Shown here piece by piece: positions 10,442-19,549 of a stretch of 27,919 nucleotides of DNA. The DNA comes from Penium margaritaceum (lineage: Eukaryota > Streptophyta > Zygnematophyceae > Desmidiales > Peniaceae), in the NCBI GenBank assembly GCA_023375785.1, contig SZWC01023117.1, positions 1 through 27,919 on the forward strand, in the 5' to 3' direction. Below the pieces are notes generated by a model. The model was not told the origin of the DNA, did no database searches, and worked only from the letters and a program-made list of their open reading frames with translations. Each line of letters starts with the position of its first letter. Position 1 is the stretch's first letter. Position numbers and translations under genes: made by a program.

Positions 10442-11983
10442 TGGCCAACCACCGCGGATCACCAGGAGGAGCTAGCGGACCCAGTACTCCAGCCGGTTCC
10501 TTCCCCTACTGATGCCGAGCCCCATTGGGAAGGTGTCCCCCGCGAGTTCACAGAGGCTGAGCAGGACATCGCGCACCAACTGCTGGCTGAGTCAAACTCC
10601 TTCGCGGACCCGGACCTCGCGGAGACATCTCCCGTTCCCCCCACCGACGGTCTCCAGCTTGCCCGACGCTACAATCCCACAATTCATGGCTGGACCCTGG
10701 AAGAGATTGCTGCACACCTCCCCCCACGCTCTTCCCTCTCACAACCCCGTCGGGCCTCTTTCGCTGCCCCAGTTGCAACTTATTCCCCACCAGCACTGTC
10801 GGTACCCTCCGCCTCCCCTCTTCATAAATGCCACCCCCTCTCCTTGGTTAACTTCCTCATTCACTCCCCTGAATCTGCAAAACGTCTCCAAACCTTCTTC
10901 TCCTCCCTCAACCCTTCCCTTGCTCCGGTCGGCATCCGCCTCTCCTGTTCTCTCACCCACGACACGGGTGTCCGCATGGTGGCCTACGAAGTCCTCACTA
11001 CGCACTCCCGCATCCGGGCGGACGCTGCCCGCGCACCATGCACATGGGCTCCCGCTCCACTGATTCCCGGACCACCTACACCTGCTGAGGTCCACGTGGC
11101 ATGGTGCTACTTCTGGGTCTACAGCAGCAAGTTCGTGGCCATCGTGGACACCGGCGCCACACATACCACTATCGCGCTGTGGATGGTCAGCACTCTGAAC
11201 ATCAACCATCTCCTAGAACCCACTCGACTCCGCTTCTTCATTTCTACTGGTTCCATTGATGCCCCAATCGGACAGATCGCGGCCCTTCCCATGCAGGTCG
11301 CCAATGTCCATGCACCACACACTGTCCAGGTGTGCGATGTGTGGACATATGACATACTCCTCACGGCGGACTGGCTCGTGCCGCGCAAAGCAGATGCATT
11401 AATCGGTGTTGGTGTTCTCAGTCTCATTTCAACTTCTGGCATTCGATCTTTCACTCCACTCTTCACTTCACCCCGCCCGCTCTCACCCTTTGCTCCCATG
11501 GTTACCGCACCAACTGGTCACGGCACTCGACTCACCCGACGTGTCACGCAAAGCTCTGGTGTGAACTGCGGCACAGCCTCTGCAATGGCTTACCCTTCAA
11601 GCACGGGGTCTGTGCCTCCGGTAAGGGGGGGAGGGACATCGAGACGTCAACTGCGGCGACAATCCGCGGGCCAGACCACGGCACATGCTGCCGGCACAAC
11701 ACATCCAGTGACACTTGCAGAGCACACACCTGCCAACACGGACCCCCCGGCAATCGCCGCTCTGACACCAACTGGCGTATACCAGCCATCTGGCCCAGCC
11801 GCACCAGTGGCACCGACGGGTGTACTACCACCATCTGGACCTCCCACACCCCCAACGGCAGCAGTCCCGCCAACGGCACCATCTGACGCACCTCAGCCAC
11901 CAAGTCCATCTGCACTTACTGCACACTCCTTTTCCCCACCGGCTTCAAGAGGCAGCCCGGCCCAAGGAACACTGCAACCCTAG
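10442..11983 (+). pseudogene. gypsy-1 second protease-like module and Pro/Thr linker
   Basis: From the RNase H end the same frame stays open for about 530 codons to TAG 11981. An acidic/Pro-rich spacer leads to VNFLIHSPESAKRLQTFF (about 10847-10900), GIRLSC, and then VAIVDTGATHTTIAL (active-site Asp at 11147-11149, canonical DTGA), LPMQVANV and YDILLTADWLVP. Core and N-terminal extension both match module 1 at 8110-8660 in order and spacing, so this is a duplicated or acquired paralogue. It is not a second RT-bearing element, because what follows is a Pro/Thr/Ala-rich tail with a repeated PTGV..PSGP unit. It sits where integrase is expected. It could process the polyprotein, or act as a structural or binding domain; neither is shown. 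Confidence 0.75.
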
Positions 11984-12520
11984 CTCAGCGCAGGAACAAT
12001 AATGGAGGGTGCGCGGACCTATCTAGAAGAGAGCTCGGGGGACAATGGTGACCAACCCAGGGCCAATCGACAGCTGGACGTGGTTAGCGGCGTCATCATG
12101 CACCTGCAGGATGAGCTCTCAGAGGCAGTTCGCGCAGAAATGGCGGACTCGGTTTTTGGCGAAGCCTTGCAGGTGGCCCTGAAGGGTGCGGCCAAGGCTG
12201 CCCTGGCCCTTGGTCAGCATGCACAACAAGAGCAGCTACTGGAAATGGCAGGAGCACAGCTTCTCATTTCGGCGCTCCGCAATGTCCTCAACCTTTGCCC
12301 AGAACAAGCCCGTGAGATGGCGGGGGTGGCAACATTCCTCAACAAGGAGCAACCAGACTGCGCTGTGAACGCTGTCCGAGAATGGTGGCTCCAGGTACGC
12401 CACGACCAAATGAGTAATCCTACGCGGCGCTATGTGCATCTGCTCTTGGAACGAGCCCGGGTCCCTTACCATCTACCACGTCCACCAGATGCCAACAGGA
12501 ACAATGGAGGCACCGCGCAG
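11984..12520 (+). pseudogene. Unrecognised helical domain downstream of protease module 2
   Basis: The frame of module 2 continues after TAG 11981 and has an ATG at 12002 (MEGARTYLEESSG). It encodes about 170 residues that look mostly helical: MHLQDELSEAVRAEMADSVF, GAAKAALALGQHAQQEQLLE, ALRNVLNLCPEQAREMAG, FLNKEQPDCAVNAVREWWLQ and RRYVHLLLERARVPYHLP. I recognise no family. It could start its own protein at 12002 or be read from the upstream frame if TAG 11981 was once a sense codon. Near 12500-12530 the sensible reading moves to frame 3 (GVQYTVQELASISAEELQSD). No integrase, envelope or tyrosine recombinase motif is visible. Confidence 0.5.
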
Positions 12521-14528
12521 GAAATTTGGGACGAAGGCGTGGAGGTGGGGTTACTTGATCCGCGCCGCTGCTGCCAGATGGGGAGTACAGTACACGGTCC
12601 AGGAGCTTGCAAGTATCTCCGCAGAAGAACTACAAAGCGACGGCTGGTACATGGCCATGTACCAGCCGTCGCCATGAAAAATGTTGGCGCCTGCCACAGG
12701 AGGGAGTAATGCGCCACAAAATCATAGCCATGGTAGCAGAAAAGCTATGAAGGCACTTCACGAGGTGGGCCAACCGCTAAAGGAGGAAGCGGTACGGCAC
12801 TGGGCTAGAGAAGCTGTGGAGGTATGCAGGGAGGAAAAGAACCGCATCAGCACTGAGGTGGAGGAGGCTTAGGAGTATCTCCAGAACTCCCCTGAGCTCA
12901 CACAAACGCGGAATTGTCTGCAGGAACTATGGCAAAAGGAGGCGGAGAAGCAAAGGAAGTAGGCAGAAGCGACAGCGGAACAAGTGGCAGCGGAACTTGC
13001 TGCAGCAACGCAGACCGAAGCAGAACGCAAGCCTGCGGCCGACCAAGTGATGCAGGACGAGGAAGCAGTAGCAAAGCAGGAAGAGGCAAGACACAAGGAA
13101 GCTGCTGAACGGACAACAGTGGAAGTAGCGGTGGCAGCCAAAGTGCGAGTGGCAGCAAAGCGGGTATCGGCAGAAGCTGCATCCGCGGTACAAAAGAGGG
13201 AAGAGACGGAATGAGTGGCAGAAGAGAAGGCGGTGGCAGAACACGCAGCAGCACAGGAAGGGAAAACAGAGTGGGCTAAGGAGGGAGCACGAGCCAAGGA
13301 GGGAGCGGCAACAACGGAAGAAGGGGCACGGAAAGAGGCATCACGGCCTGCTCTATTGGCAGCTACGTGCAATAGGAGAGCCAGACTTCAGGGAGTAGCC
13401 AAGAGGGTCGCTGCATCAGCGGCCGCTAGCAAGCAGGCCGCCCCATTTAACGTCCCCTCGGTTAGCCGAGTGGCTACGCCACACAAAGAGTAGACTGCGG
13501 GTGGACCAGCTCTTTTCGCGGAAACCACACCAACATCCCGTCAGCGGAGTCATGGCAAGCGGGCTGTGGACAACGACACTGCTGAGGAGCCCGCTACCAA
13601 GCGCAGCAGGCAGCGCCGCCAGACATAAGGCACCCTCCCGGGCATCGACCCGGCACAACTGGCGTAGGCCCAGCGAGACGCCGCCAAAGCAGCGGAGCTG
13701 CTCATGGCGGTACTCCGCCACGTCCCAATGCCGGTTGACCTGGTCCCAACCCAGTTGCGGCCCATCCTTGGGAACACCGGCACCGCGGCTCCCCACAAAA
13801 AAGGACCTGGGGAGGCCACCGCGGAAGGAACGGCTGGAAAAGCGACAGGGGCAGTGGTGATATCCGAGCTCAGTGAGTCACCACGGAAGGACAACGAGGA
13901 GCAGCCCATCGCAAGAGGGCAAGGCCTGCTGCGACTCTCAAAGGCCGCGACAGAGAGGCGACCTGAGACAGAGGTGGTTGAGATCCGTGATGGACAAAGT
14001 AGGCGACAAGAGGGGCCACCAGAGGTCAGGCTGTGGGACCAGTGGAATGAAGGAGAGCTGTGTGTGGTAGGGATCCTCCGCCTCTTCCCAGCACCGGATA
14101 GTTGGGATAGGGAGTCCCCCGTATATGATGAGGAGAACCGACGGCGACTGCAGGCAATGAAGGCAGAGTAGGACAAGAGGCGAGCAGAGGGGCTGCTGGC
14201 GAAGGAGCCAGAGATGAAGAGAAAGCCGGGGGAAGCCGTCGCGGAGAAGGCGAGCAAGACAAAGGGACCAATGGAAACACAAGAATGGCGGATCTGGCTG
14301 ACAGCCCACATCCTGCTCCGCGCCACCAACAAGGAGTAGTAGAAGGAGGAGGCGCGGAAGGTATATGCGGCCTTAGAGGCGGAGCTAGGGGTGGAGTTTG
14401 ACAGACGGAAGAAAGATGACCTCGCCCGCCTCTGTAGGCAATATGCATGGGAGGGTGGTCGCCTATGGCGGACCACGTCGCGGGTCTTGTAGGTGCCTCC
14501 GCCCACCTTGGAAAAGGCGGTGGTCGAA
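12521..14528 (+). pseudogene. Ala/Glu-rich coiled-coil region of gypsy-1
   Basis: Frame 3 can be followed for about 670 codons. It begins with QELASISAEELQSDGWYMAM and, after TGA 12675, becomes a long charged helix rich in Ala, Glu, Lys and Gln (about 12750-13400) that is a strong coiled-coil candidate. A basic cluster KRSRQRRQ (about 13600) resembles a nuclear localisation signal. A more varied section follows (VPMPVDLVPTQLRPILG, WNEGELCVVGILRLFPAPD, then another charged helix and LARLCRQYAWEGGRLW). Stops are TAG 12870, 12960, 13491, 13665, 14169, 14337, 14340 and 14490, with TGA 12675 and 13212 and TAA 13626. No family is recognised. It may be an extra element gene or captured host sequence. 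Confidence 0.5.
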
Positions 14529-14800
14529 ACCATGTATGAGCAATCATCTCACCCCTGAAACTGTGGATCGACAAGTGTATTGGGGAGTGAACATATCTCA
14601 ATGGTGCGGAGAAGGATCTACGGCTACGTGACGTGGTCTACATGCCCTCCTTTGCGGCAAACCTCTTGTCCGTGTAAAAAATAACAGACAACGACATGAT
14701 GGTGGTGTTCAAGCAGAAGAAGGCGGTCATCGCTAGGAACGAGGACATCAAGGTCCTCTACGCCAACAATCATCTCGTGGCACAGGTCCCAGGTGTTGAC
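14529..14800 (+). pseudogene. copia-2 protease / pre-integrase fragment
   Basis: Copia homology begins abruptly at MSNHLTPE (about 14535), which matches the segment just after the protease active site; the DSG itself, Gag and the 5' LTR are absent. After a frame change near 14630, the protease-to-integrase connector follows: LRDVVYMPSFAANLLSV, TAA at about 14678, then MMVVFKQKKAVIARN and NHLVAQVPGVD. The sequence then runs into the GGATCC-rich insertion, and the same frame resumes at 15692 with GLYVL. The left edge is therefore a deletion or recombination junction with gypsy-1. Confidence 0.8.
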
Positions 14801-15685
14801 TCATTCAACACCTGCACACGGATGCACACGGATCCTAAGATCCGTGGGAACTACCCAAAAATCCGAATCCAGATCCGGATCCATGGATCCGGATCCAGGA
14901 TCTTGGATCCGGTCTATATCCCAGAATCCGGAAGCGGATCCTTCTGAGGGGGTAGGGGGGGCTGAGAAAACTCTATGAGAGGTCCCGATCATGTCTTTCG
15001 TACAACATATGTGCCGCTTGTTTGACTTCAAATGGTCAAGATGTGTGCCTCGGTTTTGAGCGAGACAAAGTTCAACCACCATGTCAAATGAACCTGTCGA
15101 CTCTGTCAGACGACACATCGTTGTCTTGTCCTGTGGTCAGACAACACAGCTTTCTTGGTGCTGAGCCTCAGGTTCGTAAAGGTCGGGTGCCAAGCCACTG
15201 TCGTGCGGACAGAAGAGCACCAACTGGAGCCAACCTTTTGCAAGGCATGGATTCAGTGACTGTCAGATGCAAGTACGCTGTTTTTTCTTCCAACGTTCAT
15301 CTGACATTTGAACAGTCGAACAATCATTCGGCTGTTCAAACTTCAAATGAGTGAACAGACTGGTACATCATAGTGATGTTACGTGGATGTGGCAGAAGCG
15401 AATGCCACATCAGCATGCAACCCTGTGTGACAATTGGTCGCCATGAATTGTAGCACTCAGAGATGGCTCCGGCACTCGCACAAAAATGTGCGAAGTGGCT
15501 AGAGTCGATACTCACCACCTTTTTTTCCAATTCTGCAACTTCAGGTACATTCGTTGATCAGGTCTCCAAAATAGGGATTTTTGGATCCAGCAACCGGATC
15601 CACGGATCCGGATCCAGGTGCAGGATCCGTCCCACGGATCCGGATCCTTCCCAAGCTCCACGAATAGGATCCGTGTGCAGCCTTA
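14801..15685. mobile_element. 885-bp non-autonomous GGATCC-rich insertion (MITE-like)
   Basis: The insertion lies inside copia-2 and is flanked by GTTGAC on both sides (14795-14800 and 15686-15691). Removing it with one flank joins GVD to GLYVL in frame, the usual copia pre-integrase motif. The ends are inverted-repeat-like: CTGCACACGGAT near the left end and its complement ATCCGTGTGCAG near the right end (about 15669-15680). Fourteen GGATCC sites lie only in the outer 150 bases of each side, many as the palindrome GGATCCGGATCC. The middle has hairpins (15307-15340, 15386-15411) and no coding region. It resembles a non-autonomous DNA transposon with subterminal repeats. A 6-bp duplication fits no superfamily cleanly, so the class is left open. 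Confidence 0.8.
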
Positions 15686-15691
15686 GTTGAC

Positions 15692-16780
15692 GGGCTCTAC
15701 GTATTGCAGACAACGGCAACAAAGAGCTCGGAAGACGAGGGTCATGCGGGTGTGGCGGAGGCAGTGGTCTCGGTACTAACGCAGGAGAGCACACCAACAG
15801 AAACTGAAAAAATATCCTCTGCCGCAAAGGACGAAGACACTGATCTGTGGCATAGACGCTTTGGGCACATTGCAAACAGCACGCTCCAAGTCATCCAACA
15901 ACAACTGGTCCGTGGCATAGATGGTTGCAAGAAGGATGCGGTTGGGTGTTGCAGCTTGTGTGAACCTCGCCTCCAAGGCAAGACCAAGTGAACACGCTTT
16001 GAGGGCAACGGTCGCCGCGTAGAATCAGCCCTTGACCTGATTCACACCGACGTGTACCGACCCTTTCGCACGGCGTCAAACTGTGGTAGCAAGTATTTTC
16101 TGACATTGATCGACAACCACAGCCGCAAGGTGTGGATCTTCTTCCTCAAAACAAAGAGAGAGGTCAGAGAAAAGTTGCAGGAGTGTGTGCCCATGGTGGG
16201 GCGGCAGACTGGAAAGAAAGTCAAAGCAATGCGAAGCGACAACGATGGAGAATATGATACATGTAAGGGCTGGTTACGGCAAAATGGGATCAACCACCAG
16301 CTCACAACGCCTTACACACCATAGTGCACTGGTGTTGCCGAACGGATGAATCAGACCATCCTCGGCATGGTGCGTAGCATGCTCTTTGATGCAAAGCTTC
16401 CACCACGGTTCTGGGCAGAAGTGGCAAGAATGGCATGCTATCTCGTCAACCTGACTCCTGCGGCTGCTCTGGGCAGGCACGGAAAGAAAAAGGGCAAGCA
16501 ACAGCTGACGCCACAAGAATTTTGGTCAGGGAAGAAGCCGGATGCATCACACTTGAAAGTATTTTGCTGCACCGCATGGGCAAAGGTCCAAGAGGGTGAG
16601 GGTGCCGGCAAGCTGTGTGCAAGAGCGCGAAAGTGCGTTATGGTGGGCTATGAGACGGCCCACAAGACATACCGCTTGTGGGACCTGGCAGGAAGAAGAC
16701 TCATCACCAGCCGGGACGTAACCTGTGACGAAAGGAAACCAGGCAAGAAAGAGATGCTTGATTCCATGCAAGCTCCAAAA
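15692..16780 (+). pseudogene. copia-2 integrase
   Basis: Reading frame 2 encodes GLYVLQ, a variable acidic spacer, the HHCC finger (LWHRRFGHI ... CSLCEPRLQGK) and the core. Catalytic residues are intact: Asp in HTDVY (16049-16051), Asp in RSDNDGEY (16238-16240) and Glu in GVAER (16340-16342). The C-terminal part has FWAEVARMACYLVN, FWSGKKPDASHLKVF and a VMVGYE segment. Breaks are TGA 15989 (Arg CGA expected) and TAG 16322, which sits at the conserved Gln of the TPQ-NGVAER motif. Integrase inserts the element cDNA. Apart from these two stops the domain looks functional, so this copy is less decayed than copia-1. Confidence 0.93.
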
Positions 16781-17784
16781 CAGAGAGAGTGGTTGGTGCT
16801 GCTGGAGTCAGGAGATCAAGCCCCCGAAAAGTGGCAAGTGGTGCCGGTGCGGCAGGCCGTGAAGAACAGTGGTATGGCAGGGAGAGCAGCTGCGGAGGCT
16901 GGCGCAGCGGCGAGTTCCGACACAGAGTCGGAGATGTCCGAGGCCTCTGAAACCAGCACGGAGGCCAGTGGCTCTTCAAAAGAAGAAAACCTAACTTCAG
17001 GGCAGCCAGCAGCACAAGAGCAACAGCATTGCGAAGATCCACAAGCAATACAACGTTGCAGCACACAAAAAAGAAAGCAAACTCCAAAGTACGACGCTGA
17101 CACCGGAAGCTGGACTGGACTGAGCTGGTCCTGTTTAGCTCAGGGAGAGCCGCTCACTGTGGCTGAGGCACTGGCAAGGCCAGATGCGGCCAAGTGGAAG
17201 GAGGCGGTGGACAGCGAGCTTGCGTCCATCGAAGAAAATGGCACATGGGTGCTGGTGGACAGACCCGCTAATGCTCACATGGTGGGCTCAAAGTTGGTAC
17301 TCATGTTGAAGTGGAAGCAAGACGATAGCATCGACAAGTACAAGGCAAGGGTCGTGAAGAAAGGATTCTCACAGCGTGCACCGGTTGTCACGTTTGCCTC
17401 CATCAAGTCCCTGCTTTCCGTCGCTACTGCCAAAGACCTTGAAATCCACCAGATGGATGTGAAGACAGCCTTCCTTTATGGGAAGCTCGACAAGGAGGTA
17501 CTAATGGAGGTACTCAAAGGTGTCAAAGCACCAGAGGGTAAGGCGTGCAAGCTGGTGAAGGCGTTGTACGGGCTGAAACAGGCCCCACGGATCTGGTACA
17601 AGGAGATGGAAAGCTTCATGGCTGAGATCTCCTTCGCACATTGCAAGAATGACCCCAGTGTCTGTGTGCGGGAGGACAAACGTGGCTTGCTCCTCGCGGC
17701 ATTGTACGTGGATGATCTTATCATGTGTTCATCCTCGCAGGAGGCCCTTACCGACCTCAATAAAATCTTGCCAGGAAGTTCAAG
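16781..17784 (+). pseudogene. copia-2 linker and reverse transcriptase
   Basis: An acidic Ser/Glu-rich linker (about 16860-17070) leads to the RT: WKEAVDSELASIEENGTWVL, DKYKARVVKKGFSQ, FASIKSLLSVATA, LEIHQMDVKTAFLYGKLDKE, KLVKALYGLKQAPRIWY and ALYVDDLIM. The catalytic Asp pair of YVDD is at 17711-17716. The short spacing between GFSQ and FASIKS suggests a small deletion, since ETF/DYxETFAPV is missing. A frameshift near 17765 ends this frame at 17786; the next frame picks up at KFKMKDMG. The long frame from 16346 to 17788 is otherwise uninterrupted. Confidence 0.93.
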
Positions 17785-18696
17785 ATGAAGGACATGGGAC
17801 CTCTTGAGTACTACCTCCGGATTGCTGTTCACCACAACCGCAAAGCAGGCACCATCAAGATCAACCAGACCAAGTATATCATGGATGTCTTGAAGGGCTA
17901 CAACATGGAGGACTACAAACCCGTGACCACCCCCATGCCCTCCGACTGCAAGCTCTCCTCCTCCATGTCACAAAGCAACGAGACAGACCGGCGTGAGATG
18001 CAAAACATTCCGTACCAGTCCGCCGTTGGGAGCCTCATGTATGCGATGGTGGGAATGCGACCTGACATTGCTTATGCAGTGGGCCAGGTGAGTAGGTTTG
18101 TGGCCAACCCTGGGCCAGAACATTGGCAAGCCGTGAAGCGGATTTTCCGCTATCTCAAAAAGTCTCGGCATGTGGGAATTCAGTTTGGAGGTCTAGAAGG
18201 ATCAGCCTCGCTGCGACTGACATGCTACAGTGACGCGGACTCGGGAGGGCGGATTGACGATAGGAAATCCACCTTGGGATTCTTCTATCTTCTCAACGTT
18301 GGTGCAGTCTTGTGGGCAAGCAGGAAGCAGGACTGTGTCTCGCTTCCTACTGATGAGGCGGAGTATGTTGCACTCTCCGAAGTGTGCAAGGGAACATAGT
18401 GGCTTCACAGTTTGCTTGATGAGATCAAGGCACCACAAGAGGAAGGAACGGTCATCTGCATCAACAACCAAACTGCCATCGCTATGGCAGAGGATGACAT
18501 GATCTCCCGGCATACAAAGCACATCGATGTTTGGTACCACTACTCACGTGACCTTGTTGCCAAGGGTATCCTGGAACTGGAGCACGTCGAAACCAAGAAA
18601 ATGCTTGTAGACTTGTTGACAAAGCCGCTAGACAGCGACTTGCATGTTGCAGGTGCTCAAGGAGTCGGCATGGTGGATGCAAGAGATGGGAACTAA
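17766..18696 (+). pseudogene. copia-2 end of RT and RNase H
   Basis: In frame 1 the reading continues KFKMKDMGPLEYYL, INQTKYIMDVLKGYNMED, PYQSAVGSLMYAMVGMRPDI, HWQAVKRIFRYLKK, CYSDADSGG, DRKSTLGFF and KQDCVSLPTDEAEYVALSEV. A TAG at 18397 falls just before WLHSLLDEI. The same frame then gives NNQTAIAMAEDD, KHIDVWYHYSRDLVAKG, HVETKKMLVDLLTKPL and a TAA stop at 18694-18696, the expected end of the polyprotein. SDADW is SDADS here, and SxAEY is TDEAEY. Confidence 0.92.
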
Positions 18697-18782
18697 AGAT
18701 AAAGAAAGTTGACGTGCACAAACACAACCCAGAGCTACAGGTTCATGCAGGAGAAACTACCACAGCAGGTGGCCTAAGGTGC

Positions 18783-18793
18783 AAGGGAGAGAT
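18783..18793 (+). promoter_or_regulatory. copia-2 polypurine tract
   Basis: The sequence AAGGGAGAGAT lies about 85 bases after the pol stop and directly before TGTTGTTC. It occupies the same place as the purine tracts of copia-1 and copia-3, so it is the likely primer site for plus-strand synthesis. Confidence 0.55.
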
Positions 18794-19495
18794 TGTTGTT
18801 CTTCTATGCCCCATGGCCACTGCTATGGCTTGACGGACAGGTTGGGCATGCACTGCCCCCTTGGAGTAAGTCCCCCAAACCTTCTTTCTGGTGCAAGTCC
18901 AAGTAAGACACCAGAAGTGTAGCGCAAGAGATAGCATGCTGGACTTAGGAACAAGAGGTCCTGCGATTGAGCGTTGATGTGCGCAGGAAGGTTTTTGACC
19001 TTTCTGCACAGGGGAAGCTTTTTAGACATTTCTCCATGCATGAGGAGAGTACGCCACTTGGCGGTCAGTGGATGCGCGAATTGGCGAACTAGTGAGGTGG
19101 TGTGGAGTGACCACCCCAAAAGTGCCACTACCTACTCACCTTAGACGCCAGGTCTAGGACTATATGTACCAGGCCCATTCCTCATTCTAAATACACAATC
19201 TGGGCTTAGATGCTCCTCACAGAGTTGTCCAACTAAGGAACAGTATAAAGAAGACACTGGTTGGTCTAAGCCCCAAGAGTTAGTCTTTGAGTAGCAAATC
19301 GCACGAAAGTGACCAAGTGTTAAGTGGGCACAGTTGTTAGCAAGTGATTGCCTACGAACTGCTCAGTGTGGAACCGTGATCCTGAGGGTGATATCTTCTC
19401 TTAGCTGAAATGCTAGGAGCGGAAGGCAGGTGCTATTGTGTTGGTCCTGTTTTCTAGTCCGCTTGCCTCAGGCCGGTTGATAGCGACCTAATTTT
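18794..19495 (+). repeat. copia-2 3' LTR (right end not fixed)
   Basis: The stretch begins TGTTGTTCTTCTATGCCCCATGG straight after the purine tract, resembling the TGTTGACATGG start of the copia-3 LTR. It has no coding motifs. A TATA-like ctatatgt at about 19160 and another, cagtataaag, at about 19249 are promoter candidates. No second copy of this LTR is present and no clean ...CAACA end was found, so the right boundary is a guess set before the next recognisable repeat. Confidence 0.5.
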
Positions 19496-19549
19496 ATGGC
19501 TGATGTGGCAAAGCCGTATCATACAAGCAACCCACCGCATCGCAAAGAT

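Larger units (their letters stand above)
5083..14528 (+). mobile_element. gypsy-1: long Ty3/gypsy-like element with two protease modules
   Basis: A degenerate coding path can be followed for about 9.4 kb on the plus strand with few indels: reading frame 1 to about 5540, frame 3 to about 7440, frame 2 to about 9745, frame 1 to about 10190, frame 2 to about 12520, then frame 3 to the junction with copia-2. Domain order is Pro/Gln-rich extension, capsid, zinc knuckle, protease, reverse transcriptase, RNase H, second protease-like module, Pro/Thr-rich linker, helical domain, coiled coil. No HHCC finger or DDE integrase core is seen. No LTR pair could be assigned. By hand count the path contains 26 TAG, 4 TGA and 2 TAA. 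Confidence 0.75.

Noticed and set aside
10442..11983. A second tandem gypsy element supplying the extra protease
   Set aside because: The second protease-like module is not preceded by a capsid or zinc knuckle and is not followed by RT, so a simple tandem element does not explain it.
10100..14528. A DIRS-type or tyrosine-recombinase element
   Set aside because: The RT motifs and aspartic protease are Ty3/gypsy-like, and no R...HxxR...Y pattern was found downstream of RNase H.
14696..14947. An 83-codon open frame as a gene
   Set aside because: Its first part is the copia-2 pre-integrase segment and the rest is read-through into the GGATCC-rich insertion.
14801..15685. A CRISPR-like array from regularly occurring GGATCC units
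   Set aside because: Spacing is irregular, units are six bases, sites lie only at the two ends, and the surroundings are eukaryotic retroelements.
14801..15685. A Helitron
   Set aside because: The insertion has a flank duplication and inverted ends and lacks the TC...CTRR ends with a 3' hairpin.
18743..19128. Minus-strand open frames in the copia-2 LTR
   Set aside because: They lie in LTR sequence, are short, and show no motif.
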